From assembly GCA_037013495.1 (NCBI GenBank), contig CM072811.1, positions 29,682,723 to 29,746,722 of the forward strand: DNA of 64,000 nucleotides, written 5' to 3'. Shown in pieces: positions 1 to 12,435 of this stretch (positions are counted from its first letter, which is position 1; every line of letters begins with the position of its first letter). Made by a program: the position numbers and the translations under genes. The notes beneath the pieces are model-generated. The model saw only the letters and a program-made list of their open reading frames with translations. It ran no database searches and had not been told where the DNA came from. The stretch is from Hippophae tibetana (Eukaryota > Streptophyta > Magnoliopsida > Rosales > Elaeagnaceae).

Positions 1-957
1 TGCAAATGACTTATTCGGAAAGTATTTCCTATATTTTTCTTTTATATTTAACCAATTCTGAGTAGGATATTGGGTCATAGTATAAAGTTTGCACTATTCA
101 TTTTTTTTTCTTTATTTTATTTATCTCAACCTTTTATTTTGGAGATATATAATTTTTAAGCAAAAGGACCCATGTATAAATTGTAAATATATTAAATAAC
201 AAGGTGACTGTTTAATTTGTGTTTTCTCTTTGAATTGGTTTAGGTAACCCCATATATGACGGGTTTTGAGAAGTCATGAATGCTTGAAGAGAAATACCTA
301 TACTTCAAATTTCAACTTAACTTATTCAACTGAAGTAATAAAAATAAACATTTAACACTCTATTAGGTTTAACTCAATGGAGGTGCCAAGAGAGATAACC
401 TAACAATTTAAAATGCAAAACGTTGACAAAAATCAACAACAAATTAAATTTTTAAATAATGTAAAATATGAAAGAAAAAGATAAGATATAAAAAATCTAA
501 AATTTCTCATTCTTTTTAATCTAGTTTTAGATTATAATTAAAATCAATTAAATAAGTTATTTTAAAATTCGAAATAATTAGGATTTACTGTAATAATTAT
601 TTGAAAATCAATTTCCGATTTTAATGAAAAATGTATCAATATTAAATTTATCCAATCTTAGTATGAAGAATTTGAATTCACTTAGACTCTAATCTCACAA
701 AGCATACAATCGAATACAATAATCCTATAGATTTATATATTAATTCAAAGGTATAAAAGAATAGAGCTTTTGTATATAAATGAATTAATAGTTTCGCATA
801 TGTATAAAGGTTAAAAAGTATAAAAATAGTGCATAATATTAATCTCACGAAAAGAATGAAATTATAATATTTTGTTAAGAAATAAAATATTATTATTGTA
901 CATCAATTAAAGTTTTCAAATAAAATTTTAAAAATAACTTTTTAGGGATGAACCAAA
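1..957. repeat. Satellite monomer, C type, preceding the first complete trimer
   Basis: This 957-bp monomer matches the third (C) member of the trimer unit that follows (2873-3827 and 5743-6697). They share the AAGCAAAAGGACCC stretch, the CAACTGAAGTAAT variant and the ATAGATTTATATATT variant. The preceding A and B members presumably lie outside the window. Confidence 0.85.
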
Positions 958-3827
958 TGCAAATGACTTATTCGGAAAGTATTTCCTATATATTTCTTTT
1001 ATATTTAACCAATTCTAAGAAGGATATTAGGTCATAGAATAAAGTTTTGCACCATTCATTTTTTTTTCTTTATTTTATTTATCTCTACTTTTTATTTTGG
1101 AGATATATAATTTTTTAGGAATGGGACCCATGTATAAATTTTAAATATATATATTAAATAATAAGGTGACTGGTTAATTTGTGTTTTCGCTTTGAATTGG
1201 TTTAGGTAACCCCATATATCTCGCTTTTGGAGAAGTCATGAATGCATGAAGACAAATACCTATTCTTTAAATTTCTACTTAACTAATTCAAGTCAAGTAA
1301 TAAAAATAAACATTTAACACACTATTAGGTTTAACTCAATGGGGAGGCCTTGAGAGATAATCTAACAATTTAAAATGCAAAACGTTGACACAAATAAACA
1401 ACAATTAAATTTTTAAATAATTTAAAATATGAATGCAAAAGATAAGATATAAAAAATCTATAATTTCTCATACTTTTTAATCTAGTTTAAGAATATAATT
1501 AAAATTTATTAAATAAGTTATTTTAAAATTCGAAATAATTATGATTTACTATAATAATTATTTGAAAATCACTTTCCGATTTTAATGAAAAATGTTTCAA
1601 TATTAAATTTATCCAATCTTAGTATGAAGAATTTGAATTCGCTTAGACTCTAATCTCACAAAGCATACAATCGAATACGATAATCCTATTGATTTAAAAA
1701 TTAATTCAAAGGTATAAAAGAATAGAGCTTTTGTATATAAATGAATTAAGAGTTTCGCATATGTATAAAGGTTAAAAAGTATAAAAATAGTGCATAATAT
1801 TAATGTCACGAAAGGAATCAAATTATAGTCTTTTATAAAGAAATAAAATATTATTTATTATACATCATTAAAGTATTCAAATAAATTTTTAAAAATAACT
1901 TTTTAGGGATGAATAAAATGCAAATGACTTATTCGGTAATTATTTCCTATATTTTTCTTTTATATTTAACCAATTATGAGAAGGATATTAGGTCATAGTA
2001 TAAAGTTTGCACTATTCATTTTTTTTCTTTATTTTATTTATCTCAACTTTTTATTTTAGAGATATATAATTTTTAAGGAAAAAGACAATGTATAAATTGT
2101 AAATATATTAAATAACAAGGTGACTGTTTAATTTGTGTTTTCTCTTTGAATTGGTTTAGGTAACCCCATATATGACGGTTTTTGAGAAGTCATGAATGCA
2201 TGAAGAAAAATACCTATACTTCAAATTTCAACTTAACTTATTCAAGTCAAGTAATAAAAATAAACATTTAACACTCTATTAGGTTTAACTCAATGCAGGT
2301 AACTAGAGAGATAATCTAACAATTTAAAATGCAAAACATTGACACAAATCAGTACCAAATTAATTTTTTAAATAATGTAATATATGAATGAAAAAGATAA
2401 GATATAAAAAATCTAAAATTTATCATTCTTTTTAATCTAGTTTAAGATTATAATTAAAATCTAGTAAATAAGTTATTTTGATATTCGAAATAATTAGGAT
2501 TTACTATAATAATTATTTGAAAATCACTTTCCGATTTTAATGAAAAATGTTTCAATATTAAATTTATCCAATCTTAGTATGAAGAATTTGAATTCGCTTA
2601 GACTCTAATCTCACAAAGCATACAATCGAATACGATAATCCTATTGATTTAAAAATTAATTCAAAGGTATAAAAGAATAGAGCTTTGGTATATAAATGAA
2701 TTAAGAGTTTCGCATATGTATAAAGGTTAAAAAGTATAAAAATAGTGCATAATATTAATCTCACGAAAGGAATCAAATTATAGTCTTTTATAAAGAAATA
2801 AAATATTATTATTATACATCATTAAAGTATTCAAATAAATATTTAAAAATAACTTTTTAGGGATGAATAAAATGCAAATGACTTATTCGGTAATTATTTC
2901 CTATATTTTTCTTTTATATTTAACCAATTCTGAGAAGGATATTGGGTCATAGTATAAAGTTTGCACTATTCATTTTTTTCTTTATTTTATTTATCTCAAC
3001 TTTTTATTTTGGAGATATATAATTTTTAAGCAAAAGGACCCATGTATAAATTGTAAATATATTAAATAACAAGGTGACTGTTTAATTTGTGTTTTCTCTT
3101 TGAATTGGTTTAGGTAACCCCATATATGACGGGTTTTGAGAAGTCATGAATGCTTGAAGAGAAATACCTATACTTCAAATTTCAACTTAACTTATTCAAC
3201 TGAAGTAATAAAAATAAACATTTAACACTCTATTAGGTTTAACTCAATGGAGGTGCCAAGAGAGATAACGTAACAATTTAAAATGCAAAACGTTGACAAA
3301 AATCAACAACAAATTAAATTTTTAAATAATGTAAAATATGAAAGAAAAAGATAAGATATAAAAAATCTAAAATTTCTCATTCTTTTTAATCTAGTTTAAG
3401 ATTATAATTAAAATCTATTAAATAAGTTATTTTAAAATTCGAAATAATTAGGATTTACTGTAATAATTATTTGAAAATCAATTTCCGATTTTAATGAAAA
3501 ATGTATCAATATTAAATTTATCCAATCTTAGTATGAAGAATTTGAATTCGCTTAGACTCTAATCTCACAAAGCATACAATCGAATACAATAATCCTATAG
3601 ATTTATATATTAATTCAAAGGTATAAAAGAATAGAGCTTTTGTATATAAATGAATTAATAGTTTCGCATATGTATAAAGGTTAAAAAGTATAAAAATAGT
3701 GCATAATATTAATCTCACGAAAAGAATGAAATTATAATATTTTGTTAAGAAATAAAATATTATTATTGTACATCAATTAAAGTTTTCAAATAAAATTTTA
3801 AAAATAACTTTTTAGGGATGAACCAAA
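958..3827. repeat. Higher-order repeat, trimer copy 1 (A-B-C, 2870 bp)
   Basis: Three distinguishable monomers make the unit: A (958-1918, 961 bp, with GGGGAGGCCTTGAGAG and CTCGCTTTTGG), B (1919-2872, 954 bp, with GCAGGTAACTAGAGAG) and C (2873-3827, 955 bp, with GGAGGTGCCAAGAGAG). The monomers differ clearly from each other. The whole trimer recurs immediately downstream with about four differences, which defines it as a higher-order repeat. Confidence 0.92.
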
Positions 3828-6697
3828 TGAAAATGACTTATTCGGAAAGTATTTCCTATATATTTCTTTTATATTTAACCAATTCTAAGAAGGATATTAG
3901 GTCATAGAATAAAGTTTTGCACCATTCATTTTTTTTTCTTTATTTTATTTATCTCTACTTTTTATTTTGGAGATATATAATTTTTTAGGAATGGGACCCA
4001 TGTATAAATTTTAAATATATATATTAAATAATAAGGTGACTGGTTAATTTGTGTTTTCGCTTTGAATTGGTTTAGGTAACCCCATATATCTCGGTTTTGG
4101 AGAAGTCATGAATGCATGAAGACAAATACCTATTCTTTAAATTTCTACTTAACTAATTCAAGTCAAGTAATAAAAATAAACATTTAACACACTATTAGGT
4201 TTAACTCAATGGGGAGGCCTTGAGAGATAATCTAACAATTTAAAATGCAAAACGTTGACACAAATAAACAACAATTAAATTTTTAAATAATTTAAAATAT
4301 GAATGCAAAAGATAAGATATAAAAAATCTATAATTTCTCATACTTTTTAATCTAGTTTAAGAATATAATTAAAATTTATTAAATAAGTTATTTTAAAATT
4401 CGAAATAATTATGATTTACTATAATAATTATTTGAAAATCACTTTCCGATTTTAATGAAAAATGTTTCAATATTAAATTTATCCAATCTTAGTATGAAGA
4501 ATTTGAATTCGCTTAGACTCTAATCTCACAAAGCATACAATCGAATACGATAATCCTATTGATTTAAAAATTAATTCAAAGGTATAAAAGAATAGAGCTT
4601 TTGTATATAAATGAATTAAGAGTTTCGCATATGTATAAAGGTTAAAAAGTATAAAAATAGTGCATAATATTAATGTGACGAAAGGAATCAAATTATAGTC
4701 TTTTATAAAGAAATAAAATATTATTTATTATACATCATTAAAGTATTCAAATAAATTTTTAAAAATAACTTTTTAGGGATGAATAAAATGCAAATGACTT
4801 ATTCGGTAATTATTTCCTATATTTTTCTTTTATATTTAACCAATTATGAGAAGGATATTAGGTCATAGTATAAAGTTTGCACTATTCATTTTTTTTCTTT
4901 ATTTTATTTATCTCAACTTTTTATTTTAGAGATATATAATTTTTAAGGAAAAAGACAATGTATAAATTGTAAATATATTAAATAACAAGGTGACTGTTTA
5001 ATTTGTGTTTTCTCTTTGAATTGGTTTAGGTAACCCCATATATGACGGTTTTTGAGAAGTCATGAATGCATGAAGAAAAATACCTATACTTCAAATTTCA
5101 ACTTAACTTATTCAAGTCAAGTAATAAAAATAAACATTTAACACTCTATTAGGTTTAACTCAATGCAGGTAACTAGAGAGATAATCTAACAATTTAAAAT
5201 GCAAAACATTGACACAAATCAGTACCAAATTAATTTTTTAAATAATGTAATATATGAATGAAAAAGATAAGATATAAAAAATCTAAAATTTATCATTCTT
5301 TTTAATCTAGTTTAAGATTATAATTAAAATCTAGTAAATAAGTTATTTTGATATTCGAAATAATTAGGATTTACTATAATAATTATTTGAAAATCACTTT
5401 CCGATTTTAATGAAAAATGTTTCAATATTAAATTTATCCAATCTTAGTATGAAGAATTTGAATTCGCTTAGACTCTAATCTCACAAAGCATACAATCGAA
5501 TACGATAATCCTATTGATTTAAAAATTAATTCAAAGGTATAAAAGAATAGAGCTTTGGTATATAAATGAATTAAGAGTTTCGCATATGTATAAAGGTTAA
5601 AAAGTATAAAAATAGTGCATAATATTAATCTCACGAAAGGAATCAAATTATAGTCTTTTATAAAGAAATAAAATATTATTATTATACATCATTAAAGTAT
5701 TCAAATAAATATTTAAAAATAACTTTTTAGGGATGAATAAAATGCAAATGACTTATTCGGTAATTATTTCCTATATTTTTCTTTTATATTTAACCAATTC
5801 TGAGAAGGATATTGGGTCATAGTATAAAGTTTGCACTATTCATTTTTTTCTTTATTTTATTTATCTCAACTTTTTATTTTGGAGATATATAATTTTTAAG
5901 CAAAAGGACCCATGTATAAATTGTAAATATATTAAATAACAAGGTGACTGTTTAATTTGTGTTTTCTCTTTGAATTGGTTTAGGTAACCCCATATATGAC
6001 GGGTTTTGAGAAGTCATGAATGCTTGAAGAGAAATACCTATACTTCAAATTTCAACTTAACTTATTCAACTGAAGTAATAAAAATAAACATTTAACACTC
6101 TATTAGGTTTAACTCAATGGAGGTGCCAAGAGAGATAACCTAACAATTTAAAATGCAAAACGTTGACAAAAATCAACAACAAATTAAATTTTTAAATAAT
6201 GTAAAATATGAAAGAAAAAGATAAGATATAAAAAATCTAAAATTTCTCATTCTTTTTAATCTAGTTTAAGATTATAATTAAAATCTATTAAATAAGTTAT
6301 TTTAAAATTCGAAATAATTAGGATTTACTGTAATAATTATTTGAAAATCAATTTCCGATTTTAATGAAAAATGTATCAATATTAAATTTATCCAATCTTA
6401 GTATGAAGAATTTGAATTCGCTTAGACTCTAATCTCACAAAGCATACAATCGAATACAATAATCCTATAGATTTATATATTAATTCAAAGGTATAAAAGA
6501 ATAGAGCTTTTGTATATAAATGAATTAATAGTTTCGCATATGTATAAAGGTTAAAAAGTATAAAAATAGTGCATAATATTAATCTCACGAAAAGAATGAA
6601 ATTATAATATTTTGTTAAGAAATAAAATATTATTATTGTACATCAATTAAAGTTTTCAAATAAAATTTTAAAAATAACTTTTTAGGGATGAACCAAA
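3828..6697. repeat. Higher-order repeat, trimer copy 2 (A-B-C, 2870 bp)
   Basis: Same length and member order as copy 1: A 3828-4788, B 4789-5742, C 5743-6697. A hand comparison with copy 1 found only about four substitutions and no length change. This is near-perfect and implies very recent amplification or conversion. Confidence 0.92.
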
Positions 6698-9566
6698 TGA
6701 AAATGACTTATTCGGAAAGTATTTCCTATATATTTCTTTTATATTTAACCAATTCTAAGAAGGATATTAGGTCATAGAATAAAGTTTTGCACCATTCATT
6801 TTTTTTTCTTTATTTTATTTATCTCTACTTTTTATTTTGGAGATATATAATTTTTTAGGAATGGGACCCATGTATAAATTTTAAATATATATATTAAATA
6901 ATAAGGTGACTGGTTAATTTGTGTTTTCGCTTTGCATTGGTTTAGGTAACCCCATATATCTCGGTTTTGGAGAAGTCATGAATGCATGAAGACAAATACC
7001 TATTCTTTAAATTTCTACTTAACTAATTCAAGTCAAGTAATAAAAATAAACATTTAACACACTATTAGGTTTAACTCAATGGGGAGGCCTTGAGAGATAA
7101 TCTAATAATTTAAAATGCAAAACGTTGACACAAATAAACAACAATTAAATTTTTAAATAATTTAAAATATGAATGCAAAAGATAAGATATAAAAAATCTA
7201 TAATTTCTCATACTTTTTAATCTAGTTTAAGAATATAATTAAAATTTATTAAATAAGTTATTTTAAAATTCGAAATAATTATGATTTACTATAATAATTA
7301 TTTGAAAATCACTTTCCGATTTTAATGAAAAATGTTTCAATATTAAATTTATCCAATCTTAGTATGAAGAATTTGAATTCGCTTAGACTCTAATCTCACA
7401 AAGCATACAATCGAATACGATAATCCTATTGATTTAAAAATTAATTCAAAGGTATAAAAGAATAGAGCTTTTGTATATAAATGAATTAAGAGTTTCGCAT
7501 ATGTATAAAGGTTAAAAAGTATAAAAATAGTGCATAATATTAATGTCACGAAAGGAATCAAATTATAGTCTTTTATAAAGAAATAAAATATTATTTATTA
7601 TACATCATTAAAGTATTCAAATAAATTTTTAAAAATAACTTTTTAGGGATGAATAAAATGTAAATGACTTATTCGGTAATTATTTCCTATATTTTTCTTT
7701 TATATTTAACCAATTATGAGAAGGATATTAGGTCATAGTATAAAGTTTGCACTATTCATTTTTTTTCTTTATTTTATTTATCTCAACTTTTTATTTTAGA
7801 GATATATAATTTTTAAGGAAAAAGACAATGTATAAATTGTAAATATATTAAATAACAAGGTGACTGTTTAATTTGTGTTTTCTCTTTGAATTGGTTTAGG
7901 TAACCCCATATATGACGGTTTTTGAGAAGTCATGAATGCATGAAGAAAAATACCTATACTTCAAATTTCAACTTAACTTATTCAAGTCAAGTAATAAAAA
8001 TAAACATTTAACACTCTATTAGGTTTAACTCAATGCAGGTAACTAGAGAGATAACTAACAATTTAAAATGCAAAACATTGACACAAATCAGTACCAAAAT
8101 AATTTTTTAAATAATGTAATATATGAATGAAAAAGATAAGATATAAAAAATCTAAAATTTATCATTCTTTTTAATCTAGTTTAAGATTATAATTAAAATC
8201 TAGTAAATAAGTTATTTTGATATTCGAAATAATTAGGATTTACTATAATAATTATTTGAAAATCACTTTCCGATTTTAATGAAAAATGTTTCAATATTAA
8301 ATTTATCCAATCTTAGTATGAAGAATTTGAATTCGCTTAGACTCTAATCTCACAAAGCATACAATCGAATACGATAATCCTATTGATTTAAAAATTAATT
8401 CAAAGGTATAAAAGAATTGAGCTTTTGTATATAAATGAATTAAGAGTTTCGCATATGTATAAAGGTTAAAAAGTATAAAAATAGTGCATAATATTAATCT
8501 CACGAAAGGAATCAAATTATAGTCTTTTATAAAGAAATAAAATATTATTATTATACATCATTAAAGTATTCAAATAAATTTTTAAAAATAACTTTTTAGG
8601 GATGAATAAAATGCAAATGACTTATTCGGTAATTATTTCCTATATTTTTCTTTTATATTTAACCAATTCTGAGAAGGATATTGGGTCATAGTATAAAGTT
8701 TGCACTATTCATTTTTTTCTTTATTTTATTTATCTCAACTTTTTATTTTGGAGATATATAATTTTTAAGCAAAAGGACCCATGTATAAATTGTAAATATA
8801 TTAAATAACAAGGTGACTGTTTAATTTGTGTTTTCTCTTTGAATTGGTTTAGGTAACCCCATATATGACGGGTTTTGAGAAGTCATGAATGCTTGAAGAG
8901 AAATACCTATACTTCAAATTTCAACTTAACTTATTCAACTGAAGTAATAAAAATAAACATTTAACACTCTATTAGGTTTAACTCAATGGAGGTGCCAAGA
9001 GAGATAACCTAACAATTTAAAATGCAAAACGTTGACAAAAATCAACAACAAATTAAATTTTTAAATAATGTAAAATATGAAAGAAAAAGATAAGATATAA
9101 AAAATCTAAAATTTCTCATTCTTTTTAATCTAGTTTAAGATTATAATTAAAATCTATTAAATAAGTTATTTTAAAATTCGAAATAATTAGGATTTACTGT
9201 AATAATTATTTGAAAATCAATTTCCGATTTTAATGAAAAATGTATCAATATTAAATTTATCCAATCTTAGTATGAAGAATTTGAATTCGCTTAGACTCTA
9301 ATCTCACAAAGCATACAATCGAATACAATAATCCTATAGATTTATATATTAATTCAAAGGTATAAAAGAATAGAGGTTTTGTATATAAATGAATTAATAG
9401 TTTCGCATATGTATAAAGGTTAAAAAGTATAAAAATAGTGCATAATATTAATCTCACGAAAAGAATGAAATTATAATATTTTGTAAAGAAATAAAATATT
9501 ATTATTGTACATCAATTAAATTTTTCAAATAAAATTTTAAAAATAACTTTTTAGGGATGAACCAAA
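6698..9566. repeat. Higher-order repeat, trimer copy 3 (A-B-C, 2869 bp)
   Basis: Members are A 6698-7658, B 7659-8611 and C 8612-9566. It is the same unit as copies 1 and 2 with roughly ten scattered differences, so it is slightly older or less recently converted. Confidence 0.9.
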
Positions 9567-12435
9567 TGCAAATGAATTATTCGGAAAGTATTTCCTATAT
9601 TTTTCTTTTATATTTAACCAATTCTAAGAAGGATATTGGGTCATAGTATAAAGTTTTGCACCATTCATTTTTTTTCTTTATTTTATTTATCTCTACTTTT
9701 TATTTTGGAGATATATAATTTTTTAGGAATGGGACCCATGTATAAATTGTAAATATATATATTAAATAATAAGGTGACTGGTTAATTTGTGTTTTCGCTT
9801 TGAATTGGTTTAGGTAACCCCATATATCTCGCTTTTGGAGAAGTCATGAATGCATGAAGAGAAATACCTATTCTTTAAATTTCTACTTAACTAATTCAAG
9901 TCAAGTAATAAAAATAAACATTTAACACACTATTAGGTTTAACTCAATGGGGAGGCCTTGAGAGATAATCTAACAATTTAAAATGCAAAACGTTGACACA
10001 AATAAACAACAATTAAATTTTTAAATAATTTAAAATATGAATGCAAAAGATAAGATATAAAAAATCTATAATTTCTCATACTTTTTAATCTAGTTTAAGA
10101 ATATAATTAAAATTTATTAAATAAGTTATTTTAAAATTCGAAATAATTTTGATTTACTATAATAATTATTTGAAAATCACTTTCCGATTTTAATGAAAAA
10201 TATTTCAATATTAAATTTATCCAATCTTAGTATGAAGAATTTGAATTCGCTTAGACTCTAATCTCACAAAGCATACAATCGAATACGATAATCCTATTGA
10301 TTTAAAAATTAATTCAAAGGTATAAAAGAATAGAGCTTTGGTATATAAATGAATTAAGAGTTTCGCATATGTATAAAGGTTAAAAAGTATAAAAATAGTG
10401 CATAATATTAATATCACGAAAGGAATCAAATTATAGTCTTTTATAAAGAAATAAAATATTATTATTATACATCATTAAAGTATTCAAATAAATTTTTAAA
10501 AATAACTTTTTAGGGATGAATAAAATGCAAATGACTTATTCGGTAATTATTTCCTATATTTTTCTTTTATATTTAACCAATTCTGAGAAGGATATTGGGT
10601 CATAGTATAAAGTTTGCACTATTCATTTTTTTTTCTTTATTTTATTTATCTCAACTTTTTATTTTAGAGATATATAATTTTTAAAGAAAAGGACAATGTA
10701 TAAATTGTAAATATATTAAATAACAAGGTGACTGTTTAATTTGTGTTTTCTCTTTGAATTGGTTTAGGTAACCCCATATATGACGGTTTTTGAGAAGTCA
10801 TGAATGCATGAAGAAAAATACCTATACTTCAAATTTCAACTTAACTTATTCAAGTCAAGTAATAAAAATAAACATTTAACACTCTATTAGGTTTAACTCA
10901 ATGCAGGTAACTAGAGAGATAATCTAACAATTTAAAATGCAAAACATTGACACAAATCAGTACCAAATTAATTTTTTAAATAATGTAATATATGAATGAA
11001 AAAGATAAGATATAAAAAATCTAAAATTTATCATTCTTTTTAATCTAGTTTAAGATTATAATTAAAATCTAGTAAATAAGTTATTTAGATATTCGAAATT
11101 ATTAGGATTTACTATAATAATTATTTGAAAATCACTTTCCGATTTTAATGAAAAATGTTTCAATATTAAATTTATCCAATCTTAGTATGAAGAATTTGAA
11201 TTCGCTTAGACTCTAATCTCACAAAGCATACAATCGAATACGATAATCCTATTGATTTAAAAATTAATTCAAAGGTATAAAAGAATAGAGCTTTTGTATA
11301 TAAATGAATTAAGAGTTTCGCATATGTATAAAGGTTAAAAAGTATAAAAATAGTGCATATTATTAATCTCACGAAAGGAATCAAATTATAGTCTTTTATA
11401 AAGAAATAAAATATTATTATTATACATCATTAAAGTATTCAAATAAATTTTTAAAAATAACTTTTTAGGGATGAATAAAATGCAAATGACTTATTCGGAA
11501 ATTATTTCCTATATTTTTCTTTTATATTTAACTAATTCTGAGAAGGATATTGGGTAATAGTATAAAGTTTCCACTATTCACTTTTTTTCTTTATTTTATT
11601 TATCTCTACTTTTTATTTTAGAGATATATAATTTTTAAGGAAAAAGACAATCTATAAATTGTAAATATATTAAATAACAAGGTGACTGTTTAATTTGTGT
11701 TTTCTCTTTGAATTGGTTTAGGTAACCCCATATATGACGGTTTTTGAGAAGTCATGAATGCATGAAGAAAAATACCTATACTTCAAATTTCAACTTAACT
11801 TATTCAAGTCAAGTAATAAAAATAAACATTTACCACTCTATTAGGTTTAACTCAATTCAGGTAACTAGAGAGATACTCTAACAATTTAAAATGCAAAACA
11901 TTGACACAAATCAGTACCAAATTAAATTTTTAAATAATGTAATATATGAATGAAAAAGATAAGATATAAAAAATCTAAAACTTATCATTCTTTTTAATCA
12001 AGTTTAAGATTATAATTAAAATCTACTAAATAAGTAATTTTGATATTCGAAATAATTAGGATTTACTATAATAATTATTTGAAAATCACTTCCCGATTTT
12101 AATGAAAAATGTTTCAATATTAAATTTATCCAATCTTAGTATGAAGAATTTGAATTCGCTTAGACTCTAATCTCACAAAGCATACAATCGAATACAATAA
12201 TCCTATAGATTTATATATTAATTCAAAGGTATAAAAGAATAGAAGTTTTGTATATAAATGAATTAATAGTTTCGCATATGTATAAAGGTTAAAAAGTATA
12301 AAAATAGTGCATAATATTAATCTCACGAAAAGAATGAAATTATAATATTTTGTAAAGAAATAAAATATTATTATTGTACATCAATTAAATTTTTCAAATA
12401 AAATTTTAAAAATAAGTTTTTAGGGATGAACCAAA
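9567..12435. repeat. Higher-order repeat, trimer copy 4 (diverged, with a mosaic third member)
   Basis: The A-like member is 9567-10525 and the B-like member 10526-11480. The third (11481-12435) is a mosaic: its first part carries B-type variants (CAGGTAACTAGAGAG-like sequence near 11850) and its last part carries C-type variants (ATAGATTTATATATT near 12205). The trimer period is kept, at 2869 bp. The switch inside one monomer points to conversion or unequal exchange between B and C units. Confidence 0.82.
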
